Origin: Campylobacter cuniculorum DSM 23162 = LMG 24588
Lineage (GTDB): Bacteria; Campylobacterota; Campylobacteria; Campylobacterales; Campylobacteraceae
Reading direction: 5' to 3'
Length of the DNA stretch: 64,000 bases
Assembly: GCF_002104335.1 (NCBI RefSeq)
Contig: NZ_CP020867.1
Location: forward strand, 1,773,206-1,837,205
The translations under genes and the position numbers were made by a program. Of the stretch, positions 28,319 to 38,017 are shown piece by piece. The stretch's first letter is position 1. Each line of letters begins with the position of its first letter. The notes under the pieces are model-generated. The model did not search any database. It was given only the letters and a program-made list of their open reading frames with translations, and was not told the DNA's origin.

Positions 28319-30169
28319 TTAATCAATGACATGAGTTTTAACTCTTCTTGCTAAACTTTGTGTATCAAGCCCCAAGGATTTTTCTACTTCATTTGTATTG
28401 CCGTGTGTTATAAACTGATCTTCGTATTCAAAACTTATGATTTTAATGTTTAAATCATTTTCTTGCAAAAAAGCATTCAATAAATTTGCTACACCACCTA
28501 TTTTAGCATTTTGACTGAATACAAACCAAATTTTAGTCCTTTGAGCAAGTTTTTTCAATAATTTCTCATCCAAAGGTTTGATGAAGATTAAATCAATCAA
28601 ATTTGCAAAATCAGGCTCTTCCTCACAGAGTAAATCCAAAACCTGCTTTGCCTTTCCAACACCTTGTCCATAACCTAAAAAAGCTATTTGACTTTGATTT
28701 TCAATCAAACATTGAGCCTTAGCTAACTCAATCTTACAGGGCATAAATTCATCATCTAAAATAAAAGCCCCTCTTGGATAGCGAAAAGCAAGGACTCCTT
28801 GATGATGATAAGCATAAATCATTATATTTTCCATCATTTTTTCATCGCGAGGAGCAAGCAGGGTCAAATTTGGAATACAAGCTAAAAAACTCACATCAAA
28901 AGCTCCTTGATGTGTCTCTCCATCTTCTCCTACAATGCCGGCTCTATCAATTGCAAATACAACATTTAAATTCATAATTGCACAATCATGGATAATTTGA
29001 TCATACGCACGTTGTAAAAAAGTACTATAAATGGCTATAAAAGGTTTAAAGCCCTCTTTTGCCATTGCAGCCATTGAAGTAACGGCATGTTGTTCTGCAA
29101 TAGCCACATCCCAAAATCTATCAGGGTATTCCTCAATCAGCCTTTCAAGTCCTGTTCCGCTTGGCATTGCTGCAGTGACTCCAACAATATTTTCATATTT
29201 TTGTGCCAAAGCAAGAAGATTTTGTGTAAAAAGCTCGGTGGCACTTTTTCTAACCACTCCCTTTTTCACACTCTTGCCACTATCAATGTCAAAGGCTGTA
29301 ACCCCATGCCATTTTGCATGTTTGCCTTCTGCTGGAGCATAACCTTTGCCTTTGGTGGTTTGAGCGTGTATCACACAAGGTTTTTGCATAATTTTAGCTT
29401 GTTTTAAAGCATTGATGAGTTCTTTAAAATTATGCCCATCAATAGGACCTATATATTCAAGTCCTAATTCCTCAAATAAAAACCCCGGAGCCAAAAGTTT
29501 AAAACCCTCTTCAAAACGTTTTGCCATATAAGCAGCACTATCGGGTAAGAATTCGAGAATTTTTTCTATTCTTTTTTTAAATTTTTGATAGGTTTGAGTT
29601 GCCATTACACTTGAAAGATGCTTAGAAATCGCACCAATAGGCTTTGAAATACTCATTTCATTATCATTTAAAATAATCACACAAGGGTATTTTCTATCGC
29701 CAAGCTCATTTAAAGCTTCATAAGCCATACCTGCACTCAAGGCTCCATCGCCGATTAACACCACAGGAATTTTATCCTCTTGCTTTAACTTTATCGCTTT
29801 GCAAACCCCCAAAGCTAAAGAAATTGAAGTGCTAGAATGTCCAGCGATAAAGAAATCTCCTTCATCAGGCTTAGTATAACCACTCATTCCACCAAATTGT
29901 CTTAGAGTGTCAAAATTTTTTCTGCCACTTAAAAGTTTATGCGGATAAGATTGATGAGAAACATCAAAAATAAAAGGATTCTTTGTTGCATCAAAAACCA
30001 AATGCATGGCTATACTTAGCTCTACAACTCCTAAATTTGAGCTTAAATGCCCCCCATTTTTACTTACGACTTGAATGATTTTTTCTCTCAATCTTAAAGC
30101 CAAATTTTCAAGCTCATTCAAACTCAAATTTTCAAGCTCATTTTTTGTGTGAGCGAGTTTTTTATTCAT
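28319..30169 (-). CDS. dxs: 1-deoxy-D-xylulose-5-phosphate synthase
   Basis: A 616-residue thiamine-diphosphate enzyme joining pyruvate and glyceraldehyde-3-phosphate, the entry to MEP isoprenoid synthesis and source of the thiazole sugar. Motifs: HLSSNLGVVELSIAMH, IAGHSSTSISLALG, the ThDP motif GDGALSAGMAYEALNELG...NDNEMSIS, and the transketolase pyrimidine-domain block RFWDVAIAEQHAVT. Length is normal. The start overlaps the fliH end by 8 bases, linking it to the flagellar genes. Confidence 0.97.
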   Translation of the reverse strand: MNKKLAHTKNELENLSLNELENLALRLREKIIQVVSKNGGHLSSNLGVVELSIAMHLVFDATKNPFIFDVSHQSYPHKLLSGRKNFDTLRQFGGMSGYTKPDEGDFFIAGHSSTSISLALGVCKAIKLKQEDKIPVVLIGDGALSAGMAYEALNELGDRKYPCVIILNDNEMSISKPIGAISKHLSSVMATQTYQKFKKRIEKILEFLPDSAAYMAKRFEEGFKLLAPGFLFEELGLEYIGPIDGHNFKELINALKQAKIMQKPCVIHAQTTKGKGYAPAEGKHAKWHGVTAFDIDSGKSVKKGVVRKSATELFTQNLLALAQKYENIVGVTAAMPSGTGLERLIEEYPDRFWDVAIAEQHAVTSMAAMAKEGFKPFIAIYSTFLQRAYDQIIHDCAIMNLNVVFAIDRAGIVGEDGETHQGAFDVSFLACIPNLTLLAPRDEKMMENIMIYAYHHQGVLAFRYPRGAFILDDEFMPCKIELAKAQCLIENQSQIAFLGYGQGVGKAKQVLDLLCEEEPDFANLIDLIFIKPLDEKLLKKLAQRTKIWFVFSQNAKIGGVANLLNAFLQENDLNIKIISFEYEDQFITHGNTNEVEKSLGLDTQSLARRVKTHVID

Positions 30170-30983
30170 TATTAACCATTTTTTTAATTTTTGTTAAACG
30201 ATTATTAAGATTAGATTCAATATTTCCTGCGTCACTTAAAACCACAACACTGCCTTTACTAATCGCATCATCTAAATTGATTTTAATATGGGCATTGTCT
30301 GAAAATTTCTCTTTTAAATAATCAAAATCATTAGAATTGACCTTAAGTTCAATCGCACTTGCACCTTTTAATTCTGAAATCAAATCCTTTGCCAAAGCAT
30401 AAGCAATCTTTTTAGAATCCTCATTAAGTTCTTTTAAAATCACTTCTTTAGCAATGTCTATGGCTGTATCTGCAAGGTCTTTTTCATTTTTTTCGACAAA
30501 AGAATCCAAATTTTGACACGCTTCATCAAGTTTCATCACACTTTTAAGATATTTATCCTTTAAATCAATGAGTTCTTTATCAAATTCTGCTTTAGCCTTT
30601 TCATAACCCTCTTTTGTAAATTTTTCTTTAGCATTTTCAAGTTCGGAATTTAAACGATTGTTAAATTCACTTTCTTGACTCTCAATTTGCATTTGAAGTT
30701 TGATAATATTATTTGACATTTCATCAGTTTTTTTCAACAAATCCTCAACGAAACTTGGCTGGAAAAGCGGTTCAGGGCTTGTCTTTTCTTCAAGTTGAAT
30801 TTCATTGTTTGCTGGATTTGGAGTCTTAGGTGTTGGATGATTTTCTTTATTTTCTTTTTCAGTATCATTTTGAGAATTGTGTTTTTCAGGTTCAGCAAAT
30901 TCTGTAATGACTTTAAAATGATAATCCTCAACCACATGCTGATTTGAAGTTTTGCTTGAAATTACATTGCTACGACTAATCAT
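30162..30983 (-). CDS. fliH: Flagellar export ATPase regulator FliH
   Basis: A 273-residue FliH. It has a variable, polar N-terminal half (about 30-90 rich in Glu, Asn, Pro), a long coiled coil (about 95-180) with regular Glu/Lys heptads, and a C-terminal globular part (AIDIAKEVILKELNEDSKKIAYALAKDLISEL) that binds FliI. It restrains the FliI ATPase and links it to the C-ring. It follows fliG by 7 bases, as in C. jejuni. Confidence 0.9.
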   Translation of the reverse strand: MISRSNVISSKTSNQHVVEDYHFKVITEFAEPEKHNSQNDTEKENKENHPTPKTPNPANNEIQLEEKTSPEPLFQPSFVEDLLKKTDEMSNNIIKLQMQIESQESEFNNRLNSELENAKEKFTKEGYEKAKAEFDKELIDLKDKYLKSVMKLDEACQNLDSFVEKNEKDLADTAIDIAKEVILKELNEDSKKIAYALAKDLISELKGASAIELKVNSNDFDYLKEKFSDNAHIKINLDDAISKGSVVVLSDAGNIESNLNNRLTKIKKMVNNE

Positions 30984-30990
30984 AAATAAC

Positions 30991-32019
30991 CTATTCTATC
31001 ATTTCATCTGCATCGCCGGTTTGGACTAAACCTTGCTCTGCAAGTTTTTGCACAACCTCAACGACTTTTCTTTGAGCATCTTCAACGTCTTTAACTCTAA
31101 CCGCACCTAAAAAGCCCATTTCCTCCAAAAAGGCTTCACTTGCACGTGTGGACATATTTGAAAGGAATTTTTGCTTGAGCTCCTCACTCGCACCTTTTAA
31201 GCCTATCATTAAATCTCGTTTATCTACAGATTTAAGAATTTCGCGAATCGCTGGTGTGCTAAGTTTTGAAATATCATCGAAAGTGAACATAAGTTCTTTA
31301 ATGGTTGCTGCCAAACGTTCATCACTTTGCTCGATATAAGCAATTGTAGATTTAGATGCCTTTTGTCCTAAGCGGTTAAGCACTTCAGCCACAGCTCTAG
31401 GACCCCCGACCTCAACTTTATAAGAAGCAAGACTTTCAAGTTTGCTTTCAAGCACAGCAGACACTCTTTTGATAATGCTTGGAGAAATATCGCCTAAATT
31501 TGCCATTCTTATGACAACTTCAGCCCTTAATTCATCACTAAAATATTCTAAGGTTTCTGCTGCATGAATGGAATCCATATGAGCTAAAATAAGGGCAATG
31601 GTTTGTGGGTGTTCTTTAGTGATAAAATCTGCGAGTTGTTGCGGTTTGATTTGCCCTAAATAAGCAAAATTTTCATTATTTTCCATACTTTTGGTGAGTT
31701 TTTCTAAAATTTTATTCGCAATCTCTGGTCCAAAAGTTCTGAATAAAATTTCTTTAGCGTATTCCAAACCACCGCTTTTAATGTATTGATTGGATTGTAA
31801 TAGGGTATAAAATTCCTCTAATACCGCAGTAGCAATGGCTCTATCAACATTTTTTGCCATAGCTATATAACGTGAAATTTCAGTAATAACATCAATCTCC
31901 ATATGAGAAAACACAGAAGTTGTCGCATCTTCTCCTAATTGTATCAAGAATATTGCGACTTTTTCAGGCATTGATAAATCATCATAGACCATCTTTTGTT
32001 CTTCATTAAGCTTAATCAT
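30991..32019 (-). CDS. fliG: Flagellar motor switch protein FliG
   Basis: A 342-residue C-ring protein that couples stator rotation to the switch. Features: N-terminal LSMPEKVAIFLIQLGED, the middle-domain EHPQT motif (TKEHPQTIALILAHM), and the C-terminal charged helix with DKRDLMIGLKGASEELKQKFLSNMS that meets the stator. Length is normal. It abuts fliF with no gap (stop of fliF at 32020). Confidence 0.96.
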   Translation of the reverse strand: MIKLNEEQKMVYDDLSMPEKVAIFLIQLGEDATTSVFSHMEIDVITEISRYIAMAKNVDRAIATAVLEEFYTLLQSNQYIKSGGLEYAKEILFRTFGPEIANKILEKLTKSMENNENFAYLGQIKPQQLADFITKEHPQTIALILAHMDSIHAAETLEYFSDELRAEVVIRMANLGDISPSIIKRVSAVLESKLESLASYKVEVGGPRAVAEVLNRLGQKASKSTIAYIEQSDERLAATIKELMFTFDDISKLSTPAIREILKSVDKRDLMIGLKGASEELKQKFLSNMSTRASEAFLEEMGFLGAVRVKDVEDAQRKVVEVVQKLAEQGLVQTGDADEMIE

Positions 32020-33705
32020 CTACATATCCTTATTTTCATTAAAATCAGAATCACTTTGGATAAGATTTTGAAGTAAAGCCGCAATTTCTTCACTTTTATC
32101 TGTCACCAAACCACGCAATTTTTCAAGCAAAAGGTCGTATTGAATAGAATCTTCATTGAAATTATCACCAAAACCTAGTTGCTCCTCAACCTTTTTCCTT
32201 GCTGCATTAAATTTCTCTAAAGCATCTTCTGCATCATCTAAAGCAACATTTGGACCTTGCTGTTCTTCTTCGGCAGCCGCAATGTCTTCAAGCATTTTGC
32301 GAGTGAAAGGTTCGATAACTTTTTTGTAAAAAATGAAAAGCAAAATCGCAGCAATAAAATATTTAACAGGTGGAATAAAAGGTTCGATAAAGCGACCATA
32401 AAAGGTTTTAACCTTACTTTCAACCTTAACAGATTCACGATAAAAAGGTAAATTTTGCACCACGACACTATCACCTCTTTGGGCATTGAAATTAATCGTG
32501 CTTTTAACAACTTCTTCAATTTTTTTAAGTTCCTCTTCTTTTACAGGCACATATTCACTTTGCACATTTCCATCTGCATCGACATTTTCTTGATACTTAC
32601 CATCAATAGCCACAGCAGCAGAAGTCCTTAAAACAACTCCAAATTGTTTTTTGGTATTGGTTATAGTTTTTGAAAGCTCGTTATTTGTAGTGACTTGATT
32701 CTTCTTATAAGATTCAATTTGTCCGCTATTATCGAGTCCTTCAACCGGACCTATATTTGAAACCGCTCCGGGCACACCTTGAATTTCTGGGTCTTTTCTG
32801 CCTTGTCTCTCCTCATCTAAAGTTTGCTCACTTCTTATGATAGGATTTGGGTCAAAAATTTCGCTTTGAGATTCTTGTTTAGAAAAATCAAAATCCGTAT
32901 TCACATTGACTTGAATTTTATCTCTACCTCCTGCAAAAGGAGCGATAGCACTGATAATTTTTTCTTCTAAATCCCTTTCATAATCTCTTTTATATTTCAC
33001 TTGTGCAGCAATAATATCGCTCTCATAAGCTTCTTGTTCATCTAAAGGCACACCATTTTGGTCTGTGATACTCACATTATCTTTACTCAATCTTGCCACA
33101 GCAGCTGAAACAATATTTTTAATCCCATCAATTTGTTTTCTTGTGAGCTTTAAACCTTCTTTAATGTTTAAAACCACAGAAGCTGTCGGTGGCACTTGTC
33201 TTTCAGTAAAAACGCTTTCTTTTGGGAAGGCTATATGCACTTTAGCACTACGAATAGGTTCTAAAGTTTCAATCGTTCTTGCAAGCTCACCCTCAATAGC
33301 TCTTTGTTTTTTAATCCTTTGTTCTTCACTTGTCGCACCAAAAGCCTGTTGGTCAAAAATTTCAAAGCCTACGCGATTGTCTTTAATCAGCCCTTCAGAA
33401 GCGATAAACATTCTTTGTCTTAAGACTTGATCTTGAGGGACTAAAATAGTCGTTTCATCTCTTAATCTATAGGGTATATTATTTTGTTCCAAACTTGTAA
33501 CAATAGCTGCCGATGAAGCCGGGCTTACATTTTCAACCAAAATTGCATAGCCATCTCCACCCACACCGCCACTATTGCGATATAAGCTCAAAAAAACCAA
33601 AAAACCAACGATAACAACAATCGAAGCGGCAATCACTATACGTTGCTTACGCGTTAAATTTTGATACAGCTGTCCAATTTGAAGAAACATACTTTTAAAA
33701 TCCAT
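32020..33705 (-). CDS. fliF: Flagellar MS-ring protein FliF
   Basis: A 561-residue MS-ring subunit. It has a first transmembrane helix at about 25-45 (IVIAASIVVIVGFLVFLSL) and periplasmic ring-building domains with YRLRDETTILVPQDQV and AKVHIAFPKESVF. A variable loop follows at about 280-345. The second transmembrane helix is at about 440-460 (YFIAAILLFIFY), and the cytoplasmic FliG-binding tail is at the end. First flagellar gene of the hisC-fliF-fliG-fliH-dxs string. Confidence 0.96.
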   Translation of the reverse strand: MDFKSMFLQIGQLYQNLTRKQRIVIAASIVVIVGFLVFLSLYRNSGGVGGDGYAILVENVSPASSAAIVTSLEQNNIPYRLRDETTILVPQDQVLRQRMFIASEGLIKDNRVGFEIFDQQAFGATSEEQRIKKQRAIEGELARTIETLEPIRSAKVHIAFPKESVFTERQVPPTASVVLNIKEGLKLTRKQIDGIKNIVSAAVARLSKDNVSITDQNGVPLDEQEAYESDIIAAQVKYKRDYERDLEEKIISAIAPFAGGRDKIQVNVNTDFDFSKQESQSEIFDPNPIIRSEQTLDEERQGRKDPEIQGVPGAVSNIGPVEGLDNSGQIESYKKNQVTTNNELSKTITNTKKQFGVVLRTSAAVAIDGKYQENVDADGNVQSEYVPVKEEELKKIEEVVKSTINFNAQRGDSVVVQNLPFYRESVKVESKVKTFYGRFIEPFIPPVKYFIAAILLFIFYKKVIEPFTRKMLEDIAAAEEEQQGPNVALDDAEDALEKFNAARKKVEEQLGFGDNFNEDSIQYDLLLEKLRGLVTDKSEEIAALLQNLIQSDSDFNENKDM

Positions 33706-33719
33706 TTAAATTCTAAACC

Positions 33720-34817
33720 CTATCCCTTTAAAATTTGTGAAAATTCCTCAAAAAACCTTGAATTTTCATAGGCTGTTCCTATGGTAATACGCAATGCATT
33801 TAAACCATAACTTTTTAAATTTCTTATTATTATACCTTTTTTAAGCAATTTTTCAGACAAATCTGTGCTATTTTTTTCATTAAAAAAATAAGTGATGAAA
33901 TTTGTATAGCTTAAAATGAATTCCAAATTGTGCGTTTGAGCGAATTCTTCGTATTTTGTCATTTGTGTAAAATTGTTCTTTAAGCTTTGTGTGAGAAATT
34001 CTATATCCTCCAAAGCCGCACAAGCTGCTTTTAGTGCAAGGATATTGACATTAAAAGGAGCACGAAGTTTATAAAGAGCTTTGATAAGATGTTCATCGGC
34101 TATACCATAACCCACACGCAAACCTCCCAGTCCATAAAGCTTAGAAAAAGTTCCTAAATAAAGCACATTATTGAATTGACTAATCAATTCTTTTGCTTCC
34201 AAATGCTTTTCTTTATCTTTATAACTTGCAAATTCATTATAAGCTGCGTCAATGACAACCATACAATCCTCATCAACGATTTTTATAAATTCCTTAACAT
34301 CGTGTGCATTTAAACACTCGCCCAAAGGATTGTTTGGCACACATAAAAAAATCATTTTAATCTCATCTTTATGAGCCTCGTAAAGTTCTTTAAATTCTTT
34401 TAAATCATGCCCCAAACTCTTACTCTTGTAACATTTTGCTCCGCATTGTTTAGCGTAAATTTCATACATTGCAAAAGTGGCTTTGCATTGAAGAAAGGCA
34501 TTTTTAGGATTAAGCTTAGCATGCACAGCAAATTCTATGACTTGATCGCTTCCCGCACCTATGATAAGCTCCTTATCTTTGATACCAAATTTCGCACAGA
34601 GTTTGCTTTTTAACTCACTCATACTATCATCCGGATAAAGATGGGCTTTATCTGCGTAAGTTTTGAGTGTTTGTATAACTTTTGGGGCTGTGCCAAGAGG
34701 ATTTTCATTGCTTGCAAGTTTAATCACTTCTTTAAGTTTGTATTCTTTAGCAATGACTTCTATATCCTTTCCCGGCTCGTAATTTGAAAGATTATTTAAA
34801 AATTCATTAAATTGCAT
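33720..34817 (-). CDS. hisC: Histidinol-phosphate aminotransferase
   Basis: A 365-residue fold-type I PLP enzyme of histidine synthesis. Features: [49 protein letters not shown], the PLP lysine in [17 protein letters not shown], and a C-terminal Arg region [17 protein letters not shown] chose ATG 34817 ([16 protein letters not shown], with GGAG upstream) over the in-frame start at 34838. It lies between pheA and fliF, 14 bases from fliF. Confidence 0.95.
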   Translation of the reverse strand: MQFNEFLNNLSNYEPGKDIEVIAKEYKLKEVIKLASNENPLGTAPKVIQTLKTYADKAHLYPDDSMSELKSKLCAKFGIKDKELIIGAGSDQVIEFAVHAKLNPKNAFLQCKATFAMYEIYAKQCGAKCYKSKSLGHDLKEFKELYEAHKDEIKMIFLCVPNNPLGECLNAHDVKEFIKIVDEDCMVVIDAAYNEFASYKDKEKHLEAKELISQFNNVLYLGTFSKLYGLGGLRVGYGIADEHLIKALYKLRAPFNVNILALKAACAALEDIEFLTQSLKNNFTQMTKYEEFAQTHNLEFILSYTNFITYFFNEKNSTDLSEKLLKKGIIIRNLKSYGLNALRITIGTAYENSRFFEEFSQILKG

Positions 34818-34873
34818 CCTTTTTCTCCGTAAATTCAAGTAAAATTTAAGTTCAATCGCCGATTAATCCACAA

Positions 34874-35956
34874 TCATTCTTCTGCTAAAGAATTCTCCTC
34901 TGCAGACAAATAAGACCCCAGCCAAATTATCTCGCCCGCGTCTTTTAAAGCTCTTTTGACATTATCATCATCAATATGTCCTTCAAAATCAATATAAAAA
35001 CTATGCATAAATTCTCTCGTCTTTAAAGGACGCGATTCAAGTTTAGTGAGATTGATATTTTCTTTTTTAAACTGCTCGAGCAAATCACTTAGACTTCCGG
35101 GTTTATGAGCGGTGTGTGCAAGGATTGAAGTCTTGCAATTTGGCATTTTTGGGGTTTTAATATCGCTTAGGATTAAAAATCTTGTGCGATTGGCTAAATT
35201 GTCTTCGATTTTATTAAATAAAATAGGCACATTATAAAGTTTGGCTGCAATTTTAGAGCAAATGGCTGCAGAATCATAGTCTTGTGAAGCAAGATAAGCC
35301 GCATTAGCTGTTGATTTAGAAGGCACAAATTCAATCTGATTTAATTCATGGCTTTCTAAAAATCTACGGCATTGATTGTAGCCTTGCGGATGAGAATAAA
35401 TGCGTTTGATTTCCTTTAAATTCTCATTCATTCCTACAAAAGAATGATGAATATCCATATAAATTTCGCCAAAAATTTTAAGCTCTGCATATTTACCCAG
35501 ACAATCTAGAGTAATGCCTACAGCCCCTTCGGTATTGTTTTCTATCGGCACAACTCCGTATTTAGCCTCTTTATTGCTTAATTCCTTAAACACATCTTCA
35601 ATCGTTGCTAAGGCTATATAGCGACTCATTGCTCCAAAACGACTCCTTGCAGCTTGATGAGTATAAGTGCCTTCAGGTCCAAAATACGCTACACTTTGAG
35701 GCATTTCTAAATTCCTAGAAACCGCAAAAATCTCTTGATAAATTGCTTCAATCGCATCTTGATTTAAAATTCCTTGATTTGAATTCTTAAGACGATTGAG
35801 TATAGCTCTTTCACGTTCGGGTCTATAAATCGTTGTGCCTGAATTTTTTTTAAGCTCACCGACATTTTTAACATAATTCATTCTTTCATTTAAAAGAATT
35901 AAAATTTTATCATCAACTGCATCAATCTTCGCTCTTAATTCATCTAAATTTTGCAC
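34874..35956 (-). CDS. pheA: Bifunctional chorismate mutase / prephenate dehydratase
   Basis: A 360-residue fused enzyme for phenylalanine. It has an AroQ chorismate mutase helix set at 1-90 (LRAKIDAVDDKILILLNERM) and a prephenate dehydratase domain from about 92 (VAYFGPEGTYTHQAARSRFG). The ACT regulatory domain has HKPGSLSDLLEQFK and the effector motif LESRPLK, so feedback by phenylalanine is expected. It overlaps the upstream HAD gene by 13 bases. Confidence 0.96.
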   Translation of the reverse strand: MQNLDELRAKIDAVDDKILILLNERMNYVKNVGELKKNSGTTIYRPERERAILNRLKNSNQGILNQDAIEAIYQEIFAVSRNLEMPQSVAYFGPEGTYTHQAARSRFGAMSRYIALATIEDVFKELSNKEAKYGVVPIENNTEGAVGITLDCLGKYAELKIFGEIYMDIHHSFVGMNENLKEIKRIYSHPQGYNQCRRFLESHELNQIEFVPSKSTANAAYLASQDYDSAAICSKIAAKLYNVPILFNKIEDNLANRTRFLILSDIKTPKMPNCKTSILAHTAHKPGSLSDLLEQFKKENINLTKLESRPLKTREFMHSFYIDFEGHIDDDNVKRALKDAGEIIWLGSYLSAEENSLAEE

Positions 35957-36711
35957 TCAAACTCCTTTGCAAATTCTAAAATACTTTTAAACACTCCGTC
36001 TAAAATGCTCGTATCTAAACCTTTGGTATGAGAAATTTTACCACTTAACACTAAAACGCATTTCATTCCAAGTTCTTTTGCTCTAAGCAAATCACCCTTA
36101 AAATCATCGCTAATGATAGTTATATCTTTAAATTCTAAATCAGATTTTTGTTCCCTAATCAAAGCAAGAGCCTGTTTATAAAAAGCAAAACTTGGTTTTC
36201 CAACCACTTCATACTCACAATGACTTGCATTTTGAATCATCGCCATAATGCTGCCAACACCCGGATAAAGTCTGTGGTCTTTTTTATAAATGCTTGTTTC
36301 GTGCATAGCAATCATTTTAACATCATTTTGTGCAAATTCTATCATCGCAGCAAAATCTTTGAATTTAAAATCATCATAACTTGCGACAAGCACAGCATCG
36401 GGGCTTGTATAATCAAGCGTATATCCTAATTCTTCGATACATTCTAAGAATTCTTTTGAGCCATAAGCTGCGACTTTACAAGGTTTTAATGTGCGATTAA
36501 AAACACAAAAAGGGTCTAAATATGCGTTTTGTTTAATTTCAAGTCCTTTGTTTCTTAATTCTTCTAAAAAATTTAATTTTTTAGTGTTATTTGTGATGAT
36601 AAGATAGGCTAAATTTTTAGAATTTAAAAATGAAATCAATTCTTTTGCACCTAAAATAGGGCTTTTATCAACATCTGAAAGCAAAGTTCCTTGCACATCT
36701 AAAAAAAGCAT
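35944..36711 (-). CDS. HAD-family hydrolase, NagD-like, with altered motif I
   Basis: A 255-residue HAD protein. Motif I reads FLDVQGTLLSD, motif II LIITNNTK, motif III region VVGKPSFAFY and motif IV IISDDFKGDL. The NagD-like C2 cap is at about 60-170. The second Asp of the usual DxD is Gln (D-V-Q), which removes the normal acid/base residue, so phosphatase activity may be reduced or changed. The orthologue occupies the same place before pheA in C. jejuni (Cj0315). Substrate unknown. Confidence 0.82.
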   Translation of the reverse strand: MLFLDVQGTLLSDVDKSPILGAKELISFLNSKNLAYLIITNNTKKLNFLEELRNKGLEIKQNAYLDPFCVFNRTLKPCKVAAYGSKEFLECIEELGYTLDYTSPDAVLVASYDDFKFKDFAAMIEFAQNDVKMIAMHETSIYKKDHRLYPGVGSIMAMIQNASHCEYEVVGKPSFAFYKQALALIREQKSDLEFKDITIISDDFKGDLLRAKELGMKCVLVLSGKISHTKGLDTSILDGVFKSILEFAKEFECKI

Positions 36712-36799
36712 TTATTTTTTCCTTGACTTTAAATTCTGTATTTTAGCAAATTTTATTAAGGATTGATACTTTAGAATGCAAATTTCTTTGAAAATGGGT

Positions 36800-38002
36800 T
36801 TAATTTAAAAAATTTTCCTCCAAAGCAATCAAATCTTTAAAACTCTCTCTTTGACGAATGAGCCTTATTTTACCATTTTCTAAAGCAAGTTCGCAAGGAC
36901 GCATTCTGGTATTATAATTACTACTCATGCTAAAACCATAAGCTCCGGCGTTTTTAACCACCAAAATATCCCCGCTTTTTGTTTGCTCAAGCTCTCTTTG
37001 TTTGGCTAAAAAATCCCCGCTTTCACAAATTCCTCCCACAACATCACAAAGGCTTTTTTCACCTTGATTATAAGGCAAGATAATCTCGTGATAAGCATTA
37101 TAAAGGCTTGGTCTCATTAAGTCATTCATCGCTGCATCAACAATGACAAATCTCTTTTTAGCTGTAATTTTTTCATACAAAACGCTGCAAACAAGTTCCC
37201 CACTTTTTGCGACCAAAAATCTGCCCGGCTCTAAGCCTATGGTTACATCAAGTCCATTAAGAGCTGCTAAAATTCCTTGTGCATAATCATATAAATGAGG
37301 TTCTTTTTCATTTTCATAACTCACACCCAAACCTCCGCCTACATCAAAGAATTTAAGCTCAATTTTTAAAGCTTTTAACTCTTTAACAAGTTGTGCAACA
37401 AGCTGTGCTGCTTCGTGAATGGGAGAAAAATCCATAAGTTGTGAGCCTATATGAAAATGCACCCCAACAGGTTCTAAAAAATGCGAATTTTTCGCATAAA
37501 GATACATTTTTCTTGCCAAATCAAGCTCCACTCCAAATTTATTTTCATGCAGCCCGGTTGAAATATAAGGATGTGTTTTTGCATCGACATTGGGATTGAC
37601 TCTAATGCTAATTCTTGCCTTTAAATTAAGAAACTTCGCAACATCTTCTAAAAGCAACATTTCTGCTTCACTTTCTAAATTCACATATAAAATATCACTT
37701 TTAAGAGCAAATTCAAGCTCCTCTCTTGTCTTAGCCACACCGCTTAATATGATTTTATAAGGTTTTACACCCACTTTTAAAGCCCTTTGAATCTCTCCCA
37801 TACTCACACAATCAAAACCACTATCAAGTTTTGCTAACATTTGTAAAAGGCTTAGATTTGAATTAGCCTTCATTGCATAAAAAATTTGTGATTTTCTTGC
37901 TTTAAAAACTTGTTTGAGTTTTAAAAAATTTTCTTTAATTTCATCAAAATGATACAGATAAAAAGGTGTTTTAAATTCTTGTTTTAATTTTCGATAATCC
38001 AT
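36800..38002 (-). CDS. lysA: Diaminopimelate decarboxylase
   Basis: A 400-residue fold-type III PLP enzyme, the last step of lysine synthesis. The PLP lysine lies in FYAMKANSNLSLL (near residue 43). HFHIGSQ and DVGGGLGVSYE follow, then EPGRFLVA and the catalytic GGICESGDF. A Tyr near the end (NAGAYGFSMSSNYN) completes the site. It follows the LptF/G permease by 15 bases in the rplY-pth-permease-lysA run. Confidence 0.96.
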   Translation of the reverse strand: MDYRKLKQEFKTPFYLYHFDEIKENFLKLKQVFKARKSQIFYAMKANSNLSLLQMLAKLDSGFDCVSMGEIQRALKVGVKPYKIILSGVAKTREELEFALKSDILYVNLESEAEMLLLEDVAKFLNLKARISIRVNPNVDAKTHPYISTGLHENKFGVELDLARKMYLYAKNSHFLEPVGVHFHIGSQLMDFSPIHEAAQLVAQLVKELKALKIELKFFDVGGGLGVSYENEKEPHLYDYAQGILAALNGLDVTIGLEPGRFLVAKSGELVCSVLYEKITAKKRFVIVDAAMNDLMRPSLYNAYHEIILPYNQGEKSLCDVVGGICESGDFLAKQRELEQTKSGDILVVKNAGAYGFSMSSNYNTRMRPCELALENGKIRLIRQRESFKDLIALEENFLN

Positions 38003-38017
38003 ATTTTGCCTTTAATT

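Noticed and set aside
32238-32519. 93-codon minus-strand frame overlapping fliF
   Set aside because: Alternative-frame shadow of the second transmembrane region of FliF; no start signals.
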